A stretch of DNA of 64,000 bases from Sulfolobales archaeon Acd1. GTDB taxonomy: Archaea > Thermoproteota > Thermoprotei_A > Sulfolobales > Sulfolobaceae. The position numbers and the translations under genes were made by a program. Positions 55,943 through 64,000 of this stretch are shown one piece after another (the first letter of the stretch is position 1; each line of letters opens with the position of its first letter). Under the pieces are notes generated by a model that saw only the letters and a program-made list of their open reading frames with translations, was not told the origin of the DNA and made no database searches. Location: assembly GCA_000389735.1 (NCBI GenBank), contig APJY01000002.1, positions 1 to 64,000 on the forward strand, in the 5' to 3' direction.

Positions 55943-57750
55943 GAAGCCCACCTCTTCTTTCTATATTCCTCTAACATCTTAACCAGATCATTCGTCTGAA
56001 TCCCTTTCTTGTTCGACATTTCCCTTTCGAGCTCGACCTTGAGGACCTCCAGGTCCTTCAAGACGCTTACGTCTACTATGGCTATCTCTCTCCCGAAGTA
56101 ATCGAAAATCCTAGCGCTGATTTCCTCCCCTAGCGCGAAGGCCTTACCGTCCTTTATTTCGATCACACCGGGTTGACCAGGCCTGATGAGGACCTTCCTG
56201 CCCGATAGGACTTCCTGGACTAACGATTCTAGTTTAGACCTTTCCTGCGTTTCCCTCTCGAGGGCTTTCTCCAGATCCTCTAGCTTCGACCTTAGGAACT
56301 CGACGCGCTCGCTTAGCTCATAGACCTTCCTGTCCTTAAGCACCTCGACCTTGTAAAAGGTTTTCAACTCCGTGAGTTTCTCCTCTAGCTCAGCCTTCTC
56401 CCTCGCTAATGCTTTCACCTTCGCCTTGAGCTGCTCGAGCTCCCTGATCAACTCAACGGGGGGCCTGTACTCGACGGGCCCTCCGACCTTCTTTATATCC
56501 TTAGCCTCGGTTGCGGTTTTCTCGAGGCTTTTCTCTATTTGCTCCTCCACGCAGTCAGCAACGGTTCTTCCAGAAATGATGCACGATATCACGGAGTCCT
56601 CATTTATGTCGATGTCCAGTTTCCTCAAAGTAGACTCGGCCTGTCTCAGCTTCCTGCTTATTTCCCTGAAGGCCTTCAGGGCCGCGGCGAGGGAGTCCCT
56701 GACGTGCGTATCATCTATCTTGAGACCGTTTTCGTTAGCGTACTCCTGAACCATCTGAGCCTTCTCCTCGACCGTTAAGGACTTTTCTGGATAGAACAGC
56801 TTGACGCCCCCCAGCTGACTAGCCAACTTCCTGACCGTGTCGCTAGGAGGATTGACGTCGGTGGCTATTATCACTGGGTTACCGAACTTCCTGATGATCT
56901 CTATCACGTCGAGTCTGTCCATGGAACGCCTGCTCGTGAAGTAGACCGGGTTGCCGTAGACGTCTATTATCGAAATGCCCGTCTCTATCCCTGGATCCAC
57001 CCCTACTATCAGTAACCTCTCGCTCTTCCTCTCGTCTTGAAAGATCAGCTTGCTTTTGTATACTGGCTTGAGGTCTACCTTGACAGACTGCGTGCTCACC
57101 TTCCTTACTAAGCCGTAAAGGCTCTCCCTAGGGGCGTAGACTATGAAGACTGCCTTCTCCACGCCCGCTTTGCTCCGTTTGACCACGTAATCGTAATCAA
57201 ACCCGTTGTTGTCTAAAGCCTCCTTTATCTTCCTCGCGACTCTCAAAACGGTTGCCCTGACGTTTCTCTTGTACCTGTTACTGCTCATCCCGCCCTTGGA
57301 GGTCGTCCTGCCCTTGCTGATTATGATCTTAGTCTTAGACTCGTAGGCGTTTATTACGGTTCCGACGCCTTTGAGGGCAAGGATCGCGTTAATTAGGGCT
57401 GTCTTAATCGGCCTGGGTTTGCCCTGCACGTCGATGGAATACCTCCTGGCGACCTCGACTAGTTCGTCGAACTTGCCCTGGTTGAGGTTAACCTGAACCA
57501 GCTTTACCTCAGGGGGCAAAAGCGATAGAACCTTGACGACTTCCCGCTCGTTTGAGCCTAGCTCGAACACGTTGTCGAGGGCTATTATGTTCGGCCTTAA
57601 CTCCCAAGCCAGCCTTATCAACTTGCTGAGCTTCACGTTCTCCTCCTTAAGCAGGATCTTCTCTTCATCGATAACGACGACTGAGTAAGTCGGCTGGGAG
57701 CTAGCCTGAGGACTCTTACCGGGCTCTATGTCAAGCCCCAGGACCCTCAT
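55939..57750 (-). CDS. DUF460 protein: RNase H-like domains with coiled coil
   Basis: A 603-aa protein. [13 protein letters not shown] at the N terminus and [20 protein letters not shown] near residue 245 are two RNase H-like strand-1 motifs with their aspartates. [15 protein letters not shown] near 360 adds a conserved D. Residues about 370-510 are a long coiled coil ([20 protein letters not shown]). A basic end follows. The family is archaeal and of unknown function, but its nuclease-like fold and its coupling to RIO2 (ATGA overlap) point to RNA or ribosome processing. ATG start. Confidence 0.87.
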   Translation of the reverse strand: MRVLGLDIEPGKSPQASSQPTYSVVVIDEEKILLKEENVKLSKLIRLAWELRPNIIALDNVFELGSNEREVVKVLSLLPPEVKLVQVNLNQGKFDELVEVARRYSIDVQGKPRPIKTALINAILALKGVGTVINAYESKTKIIISKGRTTSKGGMSSNRYKRNVRATVLRVARKIKEALDNNGFDYDYVVKRSKAGVEKAVFIVYAPRESLYGLVRKVSTQSVKVDLKPVYKSKLIFQDERKSERLLIVGVDPGIETGISIIDVYGNPVYFTSRRSMDRLDVIEIIRKFGNPVIIATDVNPPSDTVRKLASQLGGVKLFYPEKSLTVEEKAQMVQEYANENGLKIDDTHVRDSLAAALKAFREISRKLRQAESTLRKLDIDINEDSVISCIISGRTVADCVEEQIEKSLEKTATEAKDIKKVGGPVEYRPPVELIRELEQLKAKVKALAREKAELEEKLTELKTFYKVEVLKDRKVYELSERVEFLRSKLEDLEKALERETQERSKLESLVQEVLSGRKVLIRPGQPGVIEIKDGKAFALGEEISARIFDYFGREIAIVDVSVLKDLEVLKVELEREMSNKKGIQTNDLVKMLEEYRKKRWAS

Positions 57751-58607
57751 GCTTCCCCCTTAACGTAAGTTAACGCCCAGCCTGGGTCCTCTTCTATCCC
57801 GAACCTCTTGCTGAAGAAGCCCAATATGTTGTTCACGTCCCTCTCGAGAAGCCACTCGTCCTTCTTGGCCTGAGGCCAATCTATAACGTAGGGCTCCTCT
57901 GCCATGATTATCACGTTATATTCGCTCAGATCCCCGTGGGCTTTATTGCACTCAACGTAGGCGACCCTCTCCGTGGCTAAGATGGCGTCCAAGACCTTCT
58001 TTGGTTCCTGGAGCTCCTTGACCCTCTGGAGTGGCTGTCCGTCTATGAACTCCATGACTACCGCGTTATAAGAGTAAGCGTAAGGCGTCGGAACGTTTCC
58101 GTAGTTCCTCTTGACGCAGTCCAGCGTCTCGAATTCGTTCTTGGCCGACTCCGTGCTCAGTATTATCCAAGGTTCCCTTTCAGGCAGGCCTCTCAGTTTC
58201 CTCGCGTTCTTGAAGCTGGATCTACCTATCCTCAGGAACTTTATGACGAGCGGATCGTCGTTGAACGAGTAACCCAAGTAGACCGCGCTCTCCTTACCCT
58301 CGCCTATTACAGCGCTCACTTCCTTAACGACCTTACGCCTTATCAGGTCCTTTATGGCCAAGGCATCAAGTCCCGAGAAGGTGGGTTTTAGTGAGACCTC
58401 GCCCATGATCAGCTGTTTAGACACGAGCCTCAACCTGAAGAGGCGGTCGGAAACCACGTTAGCCTCCTTCTCCGTAAAGCCGAACCTGCTCCTGAGCATC
58501 GAGACCGGGACGTACTCCCTGCTCCTGGCCTGATCCACTAGGAACGCCAGGGCCCTCTCCTCCATCTCATCGAGTAAAGCAGCTCTCTCGACTACGCTGA
58601 GCCTCAA
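57747..58607 (-). CDS. rio2: RIO2-type atypical protein kinase
   Basis: A 286-aa RIO2 kinase. An N-terminal winged helix (residues 1-85) precedes the kinase: IGEGKESAVYLGYSF is the phosphate loop near residue 103, VIKFLRIGRSSFKN the lysine strand and RIO-specific flexible loop, KAHGDLSEYNVI the catalytic loop near 223 and YVIDWPQAKK the metal-binding DWP. In eukaryotes and archaea RIO2 works in final maturation of the small ribosomal subunit. It overlaps the DUF460 gene by 4 bases and follows the NEMF-type gene by 28. Confidence 0.94.
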   Translation of the reverse strand: MRLSVVERAALLDEMEERALAFLVDQARSREYVPVSMLRSRFGFTEKEANVVSDRLFRLRLVSKQLIMGEVSLKPTFSGLDALAIKDLIRRKVVKEVSAVIGEGKESAVYLGYSFNDDPLVIKFLRIGRSSFKNARKLRGLPEREPWIILSTESAKNEFETLDCVKRNYGNVPTPYAYSYNAVVMEFIDGQPLQRVKELQEPKKVLDAILATERVAYVECNKAHGDLSEYNVIIMAEEPYVIDWPQAKKDEWLLERDVNNILGFFSKRFGIEEDPGWALTYVKGEA

Positions 58608-58635
58608 CCCTATTGTAAACTCGAAAACTCACCTT

Positions 58636-60390
58636 TTATTTAGTCACGGCTAAGACCTTCGTCCTCCCGGGCAACAGCCTCTCGATGTCCTTCTTAAGTG
58701 CCCTGAGTCCCTTTAGCCCAGTCTCCTTCTGTAGCACCCTGATTACCTTCTCAGTTGCCTGGGAGGGGTCTTCTTCGCCCGGAACCAGCTTAACGTACTT
58801 CTCGCACCTCCTCCTCACAGACTCCTCGCTTCCCACGAATGGCCTATACGAGCCCTCGTAGTTCTCGAGGCAGAGGTAGAGCTCTAAAGGCACTTTCAAG
58901 TAGTTCTTCTTCCCGTATACCATGAAGGAGCCCTTCGGCAAATACTCCCCCGATGGAGGGCTCTTGGAGACCTGATCACCCTTCACCCAGAAGACCTCTA
59001 TGTAGCTGAGACCGACCTTCCAGGCTTTGGAATAAGCGGCCGCAATCGTCGCGGCGTCCCTTATGTCTTCTTCTGTCGGCTCCTTTTCGCACTTCAGAAC
59101 CGTAGCGGCCGCTCCTTGTATGTCAGCGTGTAAGAACACGTCGTTGGGGTCCAGGTACTTCTTCACTATACTCTCGTTCTGATCCGCGTCTATTCCTGCT
59201 AAGATTAGGAGGCCGCTCCTGGTAAAGGACCACCTGAACCTTTCGTACCACTCCCTCTTCCTGACGGAGATCCTGCTCTCGGAGACTCTCTCTTCAATTT
59301 GTGCTTCTAAGTTCGTCAGCTTCGCTTGTAATTCGTGAAGGGCCTCCCTCGCCTTCTTCGCCTTCGCCTCCAATTCCTTCGCCCTCTCGTAGATGAGTCC
59401 TAAGTTCCGGTTCAACCCGATGGAAGGGTCGAGCTCCACCTCTATCCCGTCAATCGAAACCTTGACCCTCCCCCTCTTGTCCTTCAGCATTTCCTCATAA
59501 GCGGGGTATTCCGCTCGAATCTTGTCCGCCAACTCCCTGAGCTTCTTCGCCTCACCCTCGTAAGCCTCAATGCTTCTCTTCACCTCGTCTATCGTCGTTT
59601 CGAGCTTACTTCTCTCCTGCTCTAACGCCTCCTTGAGTTTCCTCTCCCTCTCCTCCTCTTCCGCCTTGGCGAAGAACTCGTCTATTAAGTCGTTGAAACT
59701 CCCTTGGTACTCCTTACAGTTAGGGAACTCTACGGGAGCGAAGGTGGTTTCGGAGTAGCACGGCCTTATGTTGCCGACCTTTATCCTCTCGATGAGTTCC
59801 TGGACTTTAGCCCTAGCGGCCTCAAGCTCCTCGGGGGTCGTAGCCTTTATCCTCAACCCTTCGACTATCTCCTGAGGGATTCCCAATATCCTCCTTACGT
59901 CGCCCTTCTTGAGGAGCTTCTGCACCTCTTCCGGGCTTAAGGCCTGCTGAGGAGGTGGCCTGTACAGCAATCCGGGCTTGAGCTCGCGGTCCTTCATTTC
60001 CCTGGACTCATTCACGAAGAGGATCTTCCCGTCCTGCGACAGAACCGCGAGAACCCCCCTAGTTAGGAGTTCCACGAGTATTGAGTTCCCGTCGGAGAGC
60101 TTTAACACCAGTATCCTCTCGTTACCTAAAGTCTCGACCTCCTTGATGAACCTCTCCCTGATCAAAGCCCTCAGGTTCTTCACCTTACCGCTAACCTCAA
60201 CGGGCCTGGAGGTCTTGCTCAAGAATACGCTCTTCCCAGGCTCGAGGATTAGGTCCTTGTAACCGTCCCTACAGTGCAGCTTAAGGTCGTATGCCTCGAG
60301 TCCGCTCAGTAAGCTCACGTTGTCTATCCTGCACCCCTTGATGGATTCAGCGTTCTCGACGAGCCACGCCAGGAGGTCGAAGAAGCTCAT
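58636..60390 (-). CDS. NEMF/RqcH-type ribosome quality-control protein
   Basis: A 584-aa protein of the NFACT family (Rqc2/NEMF/RqcH). The N-terminal NFACT-N domain (residues 1-190, including a KPGLLYRPPP-type segment) is followed by coiled-coil arms (210-370, for example EEERERKLKEALEQERSKLE) and the NFACT-R domain with DPNDVFLHADIQGAAATVLK near 420 and LPKGSFMVYGKKNYLKVPL near 500. Homologues bind stalled 60S/50S subunits with peptidyl-tRNA and add C-terminal tails. ATG start. First gene of the NEMF-RIO2-DUF460 run. Confidence 0.92.
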   Translation of the reverse strand: MSFFDLLAWLVENAESIKGCRIDNVSLLSGLEAYDLKLHCRDGYKDLILEPGKSVFLSKTSRPVEVSGKVKNLRALIRERFIKEVETLGNERILVLKLSDGNSILVELLTRGVLAVLSQDGKILFVNESREMKDRELKPGLLYRPPPQQALSPEEVQKLLKKGDVRRILGIPQEIVEGLRIKATTPEELEAARAKVQELIERIKVGNIRPCYSETTFAPVEFPNCKEYQGSFNDLIDEFFAKAEEEERERKLKEALEQERSKLETTIDEVKRSIEAYEGEAKKLRELADKIRAEYPAYEEMLKDKRGRVKVSIDGIEVELDPSIGLNRNLGLIYERAKELEAKAKKAREALHELQAKLTNLEAQIEERVSESRISVRKREWYERFRWSFTRSGLLILAGIDADQNESIVKKYLDPNDVFLHADIQGAAATVLKCEKEPTEEDIRDAATIAAAYSKAWKVGLSYIEVFWVKGDQVSKSPPSGEYLPKGSFMVYGKKNYLKVPLELYLCLENYEGSYRPFVGSEESVRRRCEKYVKLVPGEEDPSQATEKVIRVLQKETGLKGLRALKKDIERLLPGRTKVLAVTK

Positions 60391-60435
60391 GTTCCTCTTG
60401 ACGGTTATATTAAACCCCCTCCGCTCTCTATCCTC

Positions 60436-60687
60436 GTGGACATTCAGGATAAAATCACCGTGATGAGGGGCGTCCTGGGATGCGTAGTGGGCGTCCTGTC
60501 GGTTCTAACCTTATCCATATCGATTCCTCTAGCTTTCACGCTTCCCATCGTTGGGTACGGTGCCTCAGCGGTCATCGCGAGGCTTTTGGGGGCACAGTCG
60601 AAGTGGGACCTCTACCTTAGGGCGACGTACGTTTACTTCGCTGCGTGGCTTTTAATACTTATCGTTATCTACAACCTCTTCCAATAA
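60436..60687 (+). CDS. Small membrane protein
   Basis: An 83-aa protein with two to three hydrophobic helices: residues 13-29 (VGVLSVLTLSISIPLAF), a shorter one at 33-47 and 63-80 (YFAAWLLILIVIYNLF). No family recognised. GTG start at 60436, divergent from the NEMF-type gene with 45 bases between. It is 4 bases upstream of the Mut7-C gene, so the two are probably translated from one transcript. Confidence 0.65.
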   Translation: MDIQDKITVMRGVLGCVVGVLSVLTLSISIPLAFTLPIVGYGASAVIARLLGAQSKWDLYLRATYVYFAAWLLILIVIYNLFQ

Positions 60688-60691
60688 AGCG

Positions 60692-61294
60692 ATGCAGAGG
60701 CAGAAGTTCGTCGTCGACGCGATGCTGGGGAGGCTAGCCAGGTGGCTGAGGATTCTGGGCTACGACACAGAGTACAACAAGGACTACGAGGACTGGAAGG
60801 TTCTTAAGATAGCTGAAGCTGATCAGAGGATCATCATAACGAGGGACAGGGGGCTCTGTAACAGGGCTAGGAAGAAGTCCTTACCATGCTTCTATGTAGA
60901 GCCTGACTACGACTTAGTTAAAGTGCTTGCAATGCTCGCTAGGACCTTCAAGATAGATCTGAATGTCGACTTCAGCGTCAGTAGGTGTCCTAAGGACAAC
61001 GGTATCTTAGAGAAGGTCGACGAGAGAACTTGGAGGTGTGTGAAGTGTGGACAACTCTACTGGAGGGGTAAACACTGGGTTACCATCACTCAGATACTTA
61101 TTAGAGCTAGAAGCGAATTGGAAAAGGAAGTTGACACTCCTCGAGATCTCAGAGCTAGACAAGGAAAGGGGGAAACAGCTAGTAAGGATAGCAAGAATGG
61201 CTATAGCGGAGAGGTTGGGGCTGGGAAGACTGAACCTGGAGGAGTTCAACGACCCGGTATTGAACAAGAAAGGGTTAGCCTTCGTAACGCTTGA
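60692..61294 (+). CDS. Mut7-C (PIN-like) RNase domain protein
   Basis: The first 146 residues are a Mut7-C domain: [20 protein letters not shown] with the first acidic residue, [16 protein letters not shown] with the second, and a zinc ribbon formed by RCPKD and [10 protein letters not shown]. Fold and family suggest a PIN-like ribonuclease acting in RNA processing. Residues 147-200 are polar, glycine-rich and unlike the family. They are encoded in a 164-base overlap with the next gene, read in another frame. ATG start. Confidence 0.87.
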   Translation: MQRQKFVVDAMLGRLARWLRILGYDTEYNKDYEDWKVLKIAEADQRIIITRDRGLCNRARKKSLPCFYVEPDYDLVKVLAMLARTFKIDLNVDFSVSRCPKDNGILEKVDERTWRCVKCGQLYWRGKHWVTITQILIRARSELEKEVDTPRDLRARQGKGETASKDSKNGYSGEVGAGKTEPGGVQRPGIEQERVSLRNA

Positions 61295-61811
61295 GACCTA
61301 TAGCGGTACCACCACTTCCTTAAGGGGATGCATAGGCTACGTTGAGGCGGTCGCCCCTATTAAGGAAATAGTGGCGAGAGCCGCGGAGGCCGCCGCCTTC
61401 AGCGACCCCAGGTTCCCTCCTTTATCGAAACACGAGCTGGACGCCGTCTTAATTGAGGTCACGGTACTCACCAAACCCCAGCCCATAACGGTGAGTGACA
61501 GGCGGTATCTACCCAAGGAAATCAGGGTGGGATGGGACGGGCTGATAGTGGAGCGTGGCATAACTCACTCGGGGCTTTTGCTGCCACAAGTACCCGTGGA
61601 GTACTGCTGGGACGAGGAGACGTTCCTCGCGGAGACCTGCCTTAAGGCTGGCCTATTGCCCGACTGCTGGCTCGACGAAAGGGTCACCGTAAAGAAATTC
61701 CAGGGAATAATATTTAGAGAGATCTATCCGAATAGTGATGATATTTCAGTGCTGAATCCTAAAGACGTTCCGTGCAAACTTTTAGAGGAGATGAAGACAC
61801 CGAAGTACTGA
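61131..61811 (+). CDS. AMMECR1 domain protein
   Basis: A protein of 226 residues from TTG 61131. [14 protein letters not shown], then [20 protein letters not shown] with the family's nearly invariant [26 protein letters not shown] and [20 protein letters not shown] are diagnostic. The open frame reaches 61047, but the residues before TTG 61131 lie antiphase to the Mut7-C zinc ribbon and do not match the family. Function is unsettled; archaeal members often neighbour the Memo family or radical SAM enzymes, though not here. Confidence 0.9.
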   Translation: MTLLEISELDKERGKQLVRIARMAIAERLGLGRLNLEEFNDPVLNKKGLAFVTLETYSGTTTSLRGCIGYVEAVAPIKEIVARAAEAAAFSDPRFPPLSKHELDAVLIEVTVLTKPQPITVSDRRYLPKEIRVGWDGLIVERGITHSGLLLPQVPVEYCWDEETFLAETCLKAGLLPDCWLDERVTVKKFQGIIFREIYPNSDDISVLNPKDVPCKLLEEMKTPKY

Positions 61812-61859
61812 GCTTAAAGACAACCTTAAATCTCCACTGAAAGGAATGCATCTTTAGTC

Positions 61860-62561
61860 ATGGAAGAGGAGTTCGCTGAACTATTCACGGACGAAGTAAG
61901 GGAGGCGTTAGTCGACGCCCTAAAGGACATGAAGAACCCGGTGGACGTACACGTTTTCATAGACTCAAACGACCCCCACTGCCACTACTGTGAGGTGACT
62001 AAGAAGTTCCTTCTATTCATGAGCGACGCCGCACCAAAAGGTGACGACAGTAAATCTCTCCTTCGCGTATATATCTATGACAGGAGCGACCCCAGTAGCG
62101 CTAGCGCGTTCAAGGAGTTCAACGTAGAAAGGGTTCCTACCGTAGCGTTCTATAAGGGCTACCTAAGGTGGACGGGAGCGCCTTTAGGTGAGGAGATTAA
62201 GGCTTTGGTGGAAACTACCGTCAGGCTGTCAATCGGAGACAGCGGGCTAAGCGAGGAAACCAAGGCGGCCATTAAGGAGAAACTGAACGGGAGGGTCAAG
62301 GTAGAGACAATAGTGACCCCTTCGTGTCCGTACTGTCCTTATGCGGCCCTCATGGCGCACATGGTGGCTTACGAGGCGTGCAAGGCCGGGAAATGCAACG
62401 TTATTTCGGACGTGGTCGAAGCCTACGAGAACCAAGACGTAGCGGAGAAGTACCAAGTGATGTCAGTCCCGACCGTTGCGGTCAACGAGTCCGTGGAGTT
62501 CATAGGAGTGCCTTATGAGGACAACTTCATTACTACCCTACTTGAGAAGCAAAGAACGTAA
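61860..62561 (+). CDS. pdo: Protein disulfide oxidoreductase (PDO)
   Basis: A 233-aa protein of two thioredoxin folds. The N-terminal active site is CHYC at 41-44 and the C-terminal one CPYC at 156-159, each followed by the cis-proline loop (RVPTVAFYKG and SVPTVAVNE). PDO is the cytosolic disulfide-forming and isomerising enzyme of hyperthermophilic archaea, where many internal proteins hold disulfides. The N-terminal site differs from the usual CPxC in having histidine in the second position. ATG start at 61860, with a TATA-like CTTTAG/CCTTAAATC stretch just before. Confidence 0.93.
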   Translation: MEEEFAELFTDEVREALVDALKDMKNPVDVHVFIDSNDPHCHYCEVTKKFLLFMSDAAPKGDDSKSLLRVYIYDRSDPSSASAFKEFNVERVPTVAFYKGYLRWTGAPLGEEIKALVETTVRLSIGDSGLSEETKAAIKEKLNGRVKVETIVTPSCPYCPYAALMAHMVAYEACKAGKCNVISDVVEAYENQDVAEKYQVMSVPTVAVNESVEFIGVPYEDNFITTLLEKQRT

Positions 62562-62624
62562 CACTGGTTTCTTAAACGGAACAAACTTTTTGCTCAAACC
62601 TCATAACCTTATTCACCTGTAAGG

Positions 62625-63320
62625 ATGAAGCACCTTATAATCAAGCTAACCGACGAGGAATACAACGACCTAGTGGAGAGAGCGAAAAAGGAAGGTTACT
62701 CCCTCCTGAGCGACTACGTTAGGTACTTACTTATGAGTTGTAGTGGATCGACCTCTCAGGCGCAAATCGACGTTTTGGCGATCACTGGGAAAATAGAGAG
62801 GAAGATACAGGACGTTCTGATGCCGTTCGCCAGCGAGATAGACACTTTGAAGAAGCAAATAGCCATGGTGTACGAGAAATTAGACGAGATTTCGGCCAAC
62901 ACCCGTATAACGCAGGAGACGCGAGCTCCTTCGCACGAGGAGAGGCCGCAACCCCAAAGGGAGATGAAGGAAACAGCCCCGTCTGAGAAGGCCGCAGAGA
63001 AGAAGAGGACCGCCATGAGCGTCTTGAAGGAGCAGGGAGCTGTTTTCGAGTCCGAACTGAGCTTGAGGAACCCAGACGCGTTCTTCACGAAGCTGGAGAA
63101 CGAGGGAGCTAAGATCATCATAACCGAAAAGGAGAGGATCGCCGTGCACCCGGATTTCTACGCAAAGTTCGTAAATGATCTGAGTAACATACATACGGCC
63201 GACGTTAATGAGGCCGCGAAGCTTCTCGACGAGAAGGAAGCGAAGCTGTTCAGGAAGTTGGTGTCAGAAGGTTTGGCCTACTTCGACAGCGAGAGCCACG
63301 CCTGGAAACTATTAGTTTAA
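62625..63320 (+). CDS. Ribbon-helix-helix protein with coiled coil
   Basis: A 231-aa protein. [20 protein letters not shown] followed by [15 protein letters not shown] (residues 3-37) is a clear ribbon-helix-helix unit. Residues 50-95 form a helix or coiled coil, 95-130 a charged low-complexity linker ([20 protein letters not shown]), and 130-231 an alpha/beta domain with two related [14 protein letters not shown] sections, perhaps a winged helix. It is probably a DNA-binding regulator or chromatin protein. ATG start. Its stop overlaps dcd by 4 bases, tail to tail. Confidence 0.72.
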   Translation: MKHLIIKLTDEEYNDLVERAKKEGYSLLSDYVRYLLMSCSGSTSQAQIDVLAITGKIERKIQDVLMPFASEIDTLKKQIAMVYEKLDEISANTRITQETRAPSHEERPQPQREMKETAPSEKAAEKKRTAMSVLKEQGAVFESELSLRNPDAFFTKLENEGAKIIITEKERIAVHPDFYAKFVNDLSNIHTADVNEAAKLLDEKEAKLFRKLVSEGLAYFDSESHAWKLLV

Positions 63321-63865
63321 TCCGAGGCCATGTCCTCAAGCGCTCTACTATCCTTGAACTTCGGCACCGTGACTCCCCTCTGGCCTTGATATTTCCCTTT
63401 GTACGGGTTCTCCACAGGCGTTAGAGTTCTGGCGAAAATCAAGTGGAGAAACCTGGTCCCCCTCCTTAACTTCACGGGGAACTCCGAGCCTATCACCTCA
63501 ATGGTCAGCTGACCCTCGAAGCCCGCATCTACTATAGTAGGAGGAATAAAGAGACCCAACCTCGCAAAGGAGGAACGTAAGTTCACGAACGCCATGACGT
63601 CGTTAGGCAGCTTGATGTACTCCTCAGTGACAAGCAAAACGTGTTCGTTCGGGTAGATTACGAACTCCTCTCCCCTCTCCTTTTTGAAATAGTTCGGATC
63701 CGGGTTTTCGGGGTCGAAGGGATTTTCAGTTTTCTTAAACCTGGCTATCTCGTTGCCTATCCTTAAGTCTACCCCGTTCTCCCTAATAGTGTCGTCCCTG
63801 AGCGGGTCTATGACTATCCAGCCCTTCTCTAAGTAGTACTTGAGGTCCCTGTCTCCTAGAATCAT
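63317..63865 (-). CDS. dcd: dCTP deaminase
   Basis: A 182-aa trimeric deaminase of the dUTPase superfamily, making dUTP from dCTP on the way to d[23 protein letters not shown], the nucleotide-binding [20 protein letters not shown] with the catalytic region near residue 115, [11 protein letters not shown] and the C-terminal [12 protein letters not shown] are all family features. ATG start, normal length. Confidence 0.95.
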   Translation of the reverse strand: MILGDRDLKYYLEKGWIVIDPLRDDTIRENGVDLRIGNEIARFKKTENPFDPENPDPNYFKKERGEEFVIYPNEHVLLVTEEYIKLPNDVMAFVNLRSSFARLGLFIPPTIVDAGFEGQLTIEVIGSEFPVKLRRGTRFLHLIFARTLTPVENPYKGKYQGQRGVTVPKFKDSRALEDMASD

Positions 63866-63911
63866 GTCACATATGATATTCGGGGCTCAAGCGGAATTAA
63901 ATGAGTGGGCT

Positions 63912-63968
63912 CGATCAGCGTAACTCTGACTCTTCACTGCTCTGGCTTGCCAGGTTATCATCATCGCT
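63912..63968 (-). ncRNA. Candidate C/D box sRNA 2
   Basis: Minus strand: box C ATGATGA (63964-63958), guide TAACCTGGCAAGC (13), D' CAGA, a 3-base spacer, C' GTGAAGA (63937-63931), guide GTCAGAGTTACG (12), box D CTGA (63918-63915). The D guide is the complement of CGUAACUCUGAC, which matches the 23S helix 69 strand as I recall it at 11 or 12 positions. The box+5 rule gives A1913 (E. coli numbering), the site equivalent to yeast Am2256. AATATTTAG near 63991-63999 is a TATA-like element about 30 bases before box C. It lies 43 bases upstream of dcd on the same strand. Confidence 0.75.
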
Positions 63969-64000
63969 TATTCGCTTAATAATTACGGCTCTAAATATTG

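Overview
The window comes from a thermoacidophilic archaeon of the order Sulfolobales, from a lineage with a fairly GC-rich genome. Genus is not assignable from the sequence alone. Supporting signs are non-phosphorylating GapN, Ard1, the archaeal SAM synthetase, a two-active-site protein disulfide oxidoreductase, a thermopsin-type surface protease, archaeal RIO2/NEMF/DUF460 proteins, many GTG/TTG and leaderless starts behind TATA boxes, tRNA introns at position 37/38, and C/D box sRNA-like sequences. I see no CRISPR array, rRNA operon or intact insertion sequence.

Layout. 0-4.6 kb: a radical SAM/SPASM enzyme divergent from a UbiD-type decarboxylase, then a eukaryotic-type protein kinase. 4.6-8.3 kb: a visibly AT-rich stretch with a GT2 glycosyltransferase and three broken genes (a small membrane protein, an FkbM methyltransferase cut by one in-frame TAA, and a glycosyltransferase remnant). 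8.4-11.8 kb: the complete dTDP-rhamnose set (rfbCDAB order of transcription). 12-19.9 kb: aconitase and mixed housekeeping or unknown genes (HtpX protease, winged-helix regulator, KaiC-like ATPase). 20-28 kb: a membrane-anchored kinase, a rhodanese, a 1094-aa thermopsin/PKD surface protein, and a molybdopterin-binding protein. 28-33.5 kb: a P3A-type ATPase, a second AT-rich FkbM gene and gapN. 33.6-40 kb: an eight-gene anaerobic cobalamin operon (cbiG-E-XC-H-D-T-L-F). 40-48 kb: an APC permease, tRNA-His, coaBC, ard1, and a tightly packed minus-strand cluster (phosphoesterase, CitG-like, nucleotidyltransferase, DUF1464, ribbon-helix-helix). 48-64 kb: two intron-containing tRNAs, a phosphohexomutase, Trm112-like protein, hexulose-phosphate synthase, CTP synthase, LSM, SAM synthetase, a DUF460-RIO2-NEMF ribosome group, and nucleotide and redox housekeeping genes.

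Most notable observations. (1) Three intergenic minus-strand sequences have the box C / guide / D' / C' / guide / D architecture of archaeal C/D box sRNAs. Guides from two of them appear complementary to adjacent sites in the conserved helix 69 strand of 23S rRNA, and a guide of the third to the conserved CGGCUCUU segment near the peptidyl transferase centre (rRNA sequence recalled, not searched). (2) A CitG-like synthase overlaps a nucleotidyltransferase-fold gene, the gene pair that elsewhere makes and attaches the citrate lyase/malonate decarboxylase prosthetic group, yet no acceptor protein is visible. (3) Two near-identical 13-bp repeats flank the TATA box of the cobalamin operon. (4) Surface-glycan genes are decaying in place, with the lesions readable.
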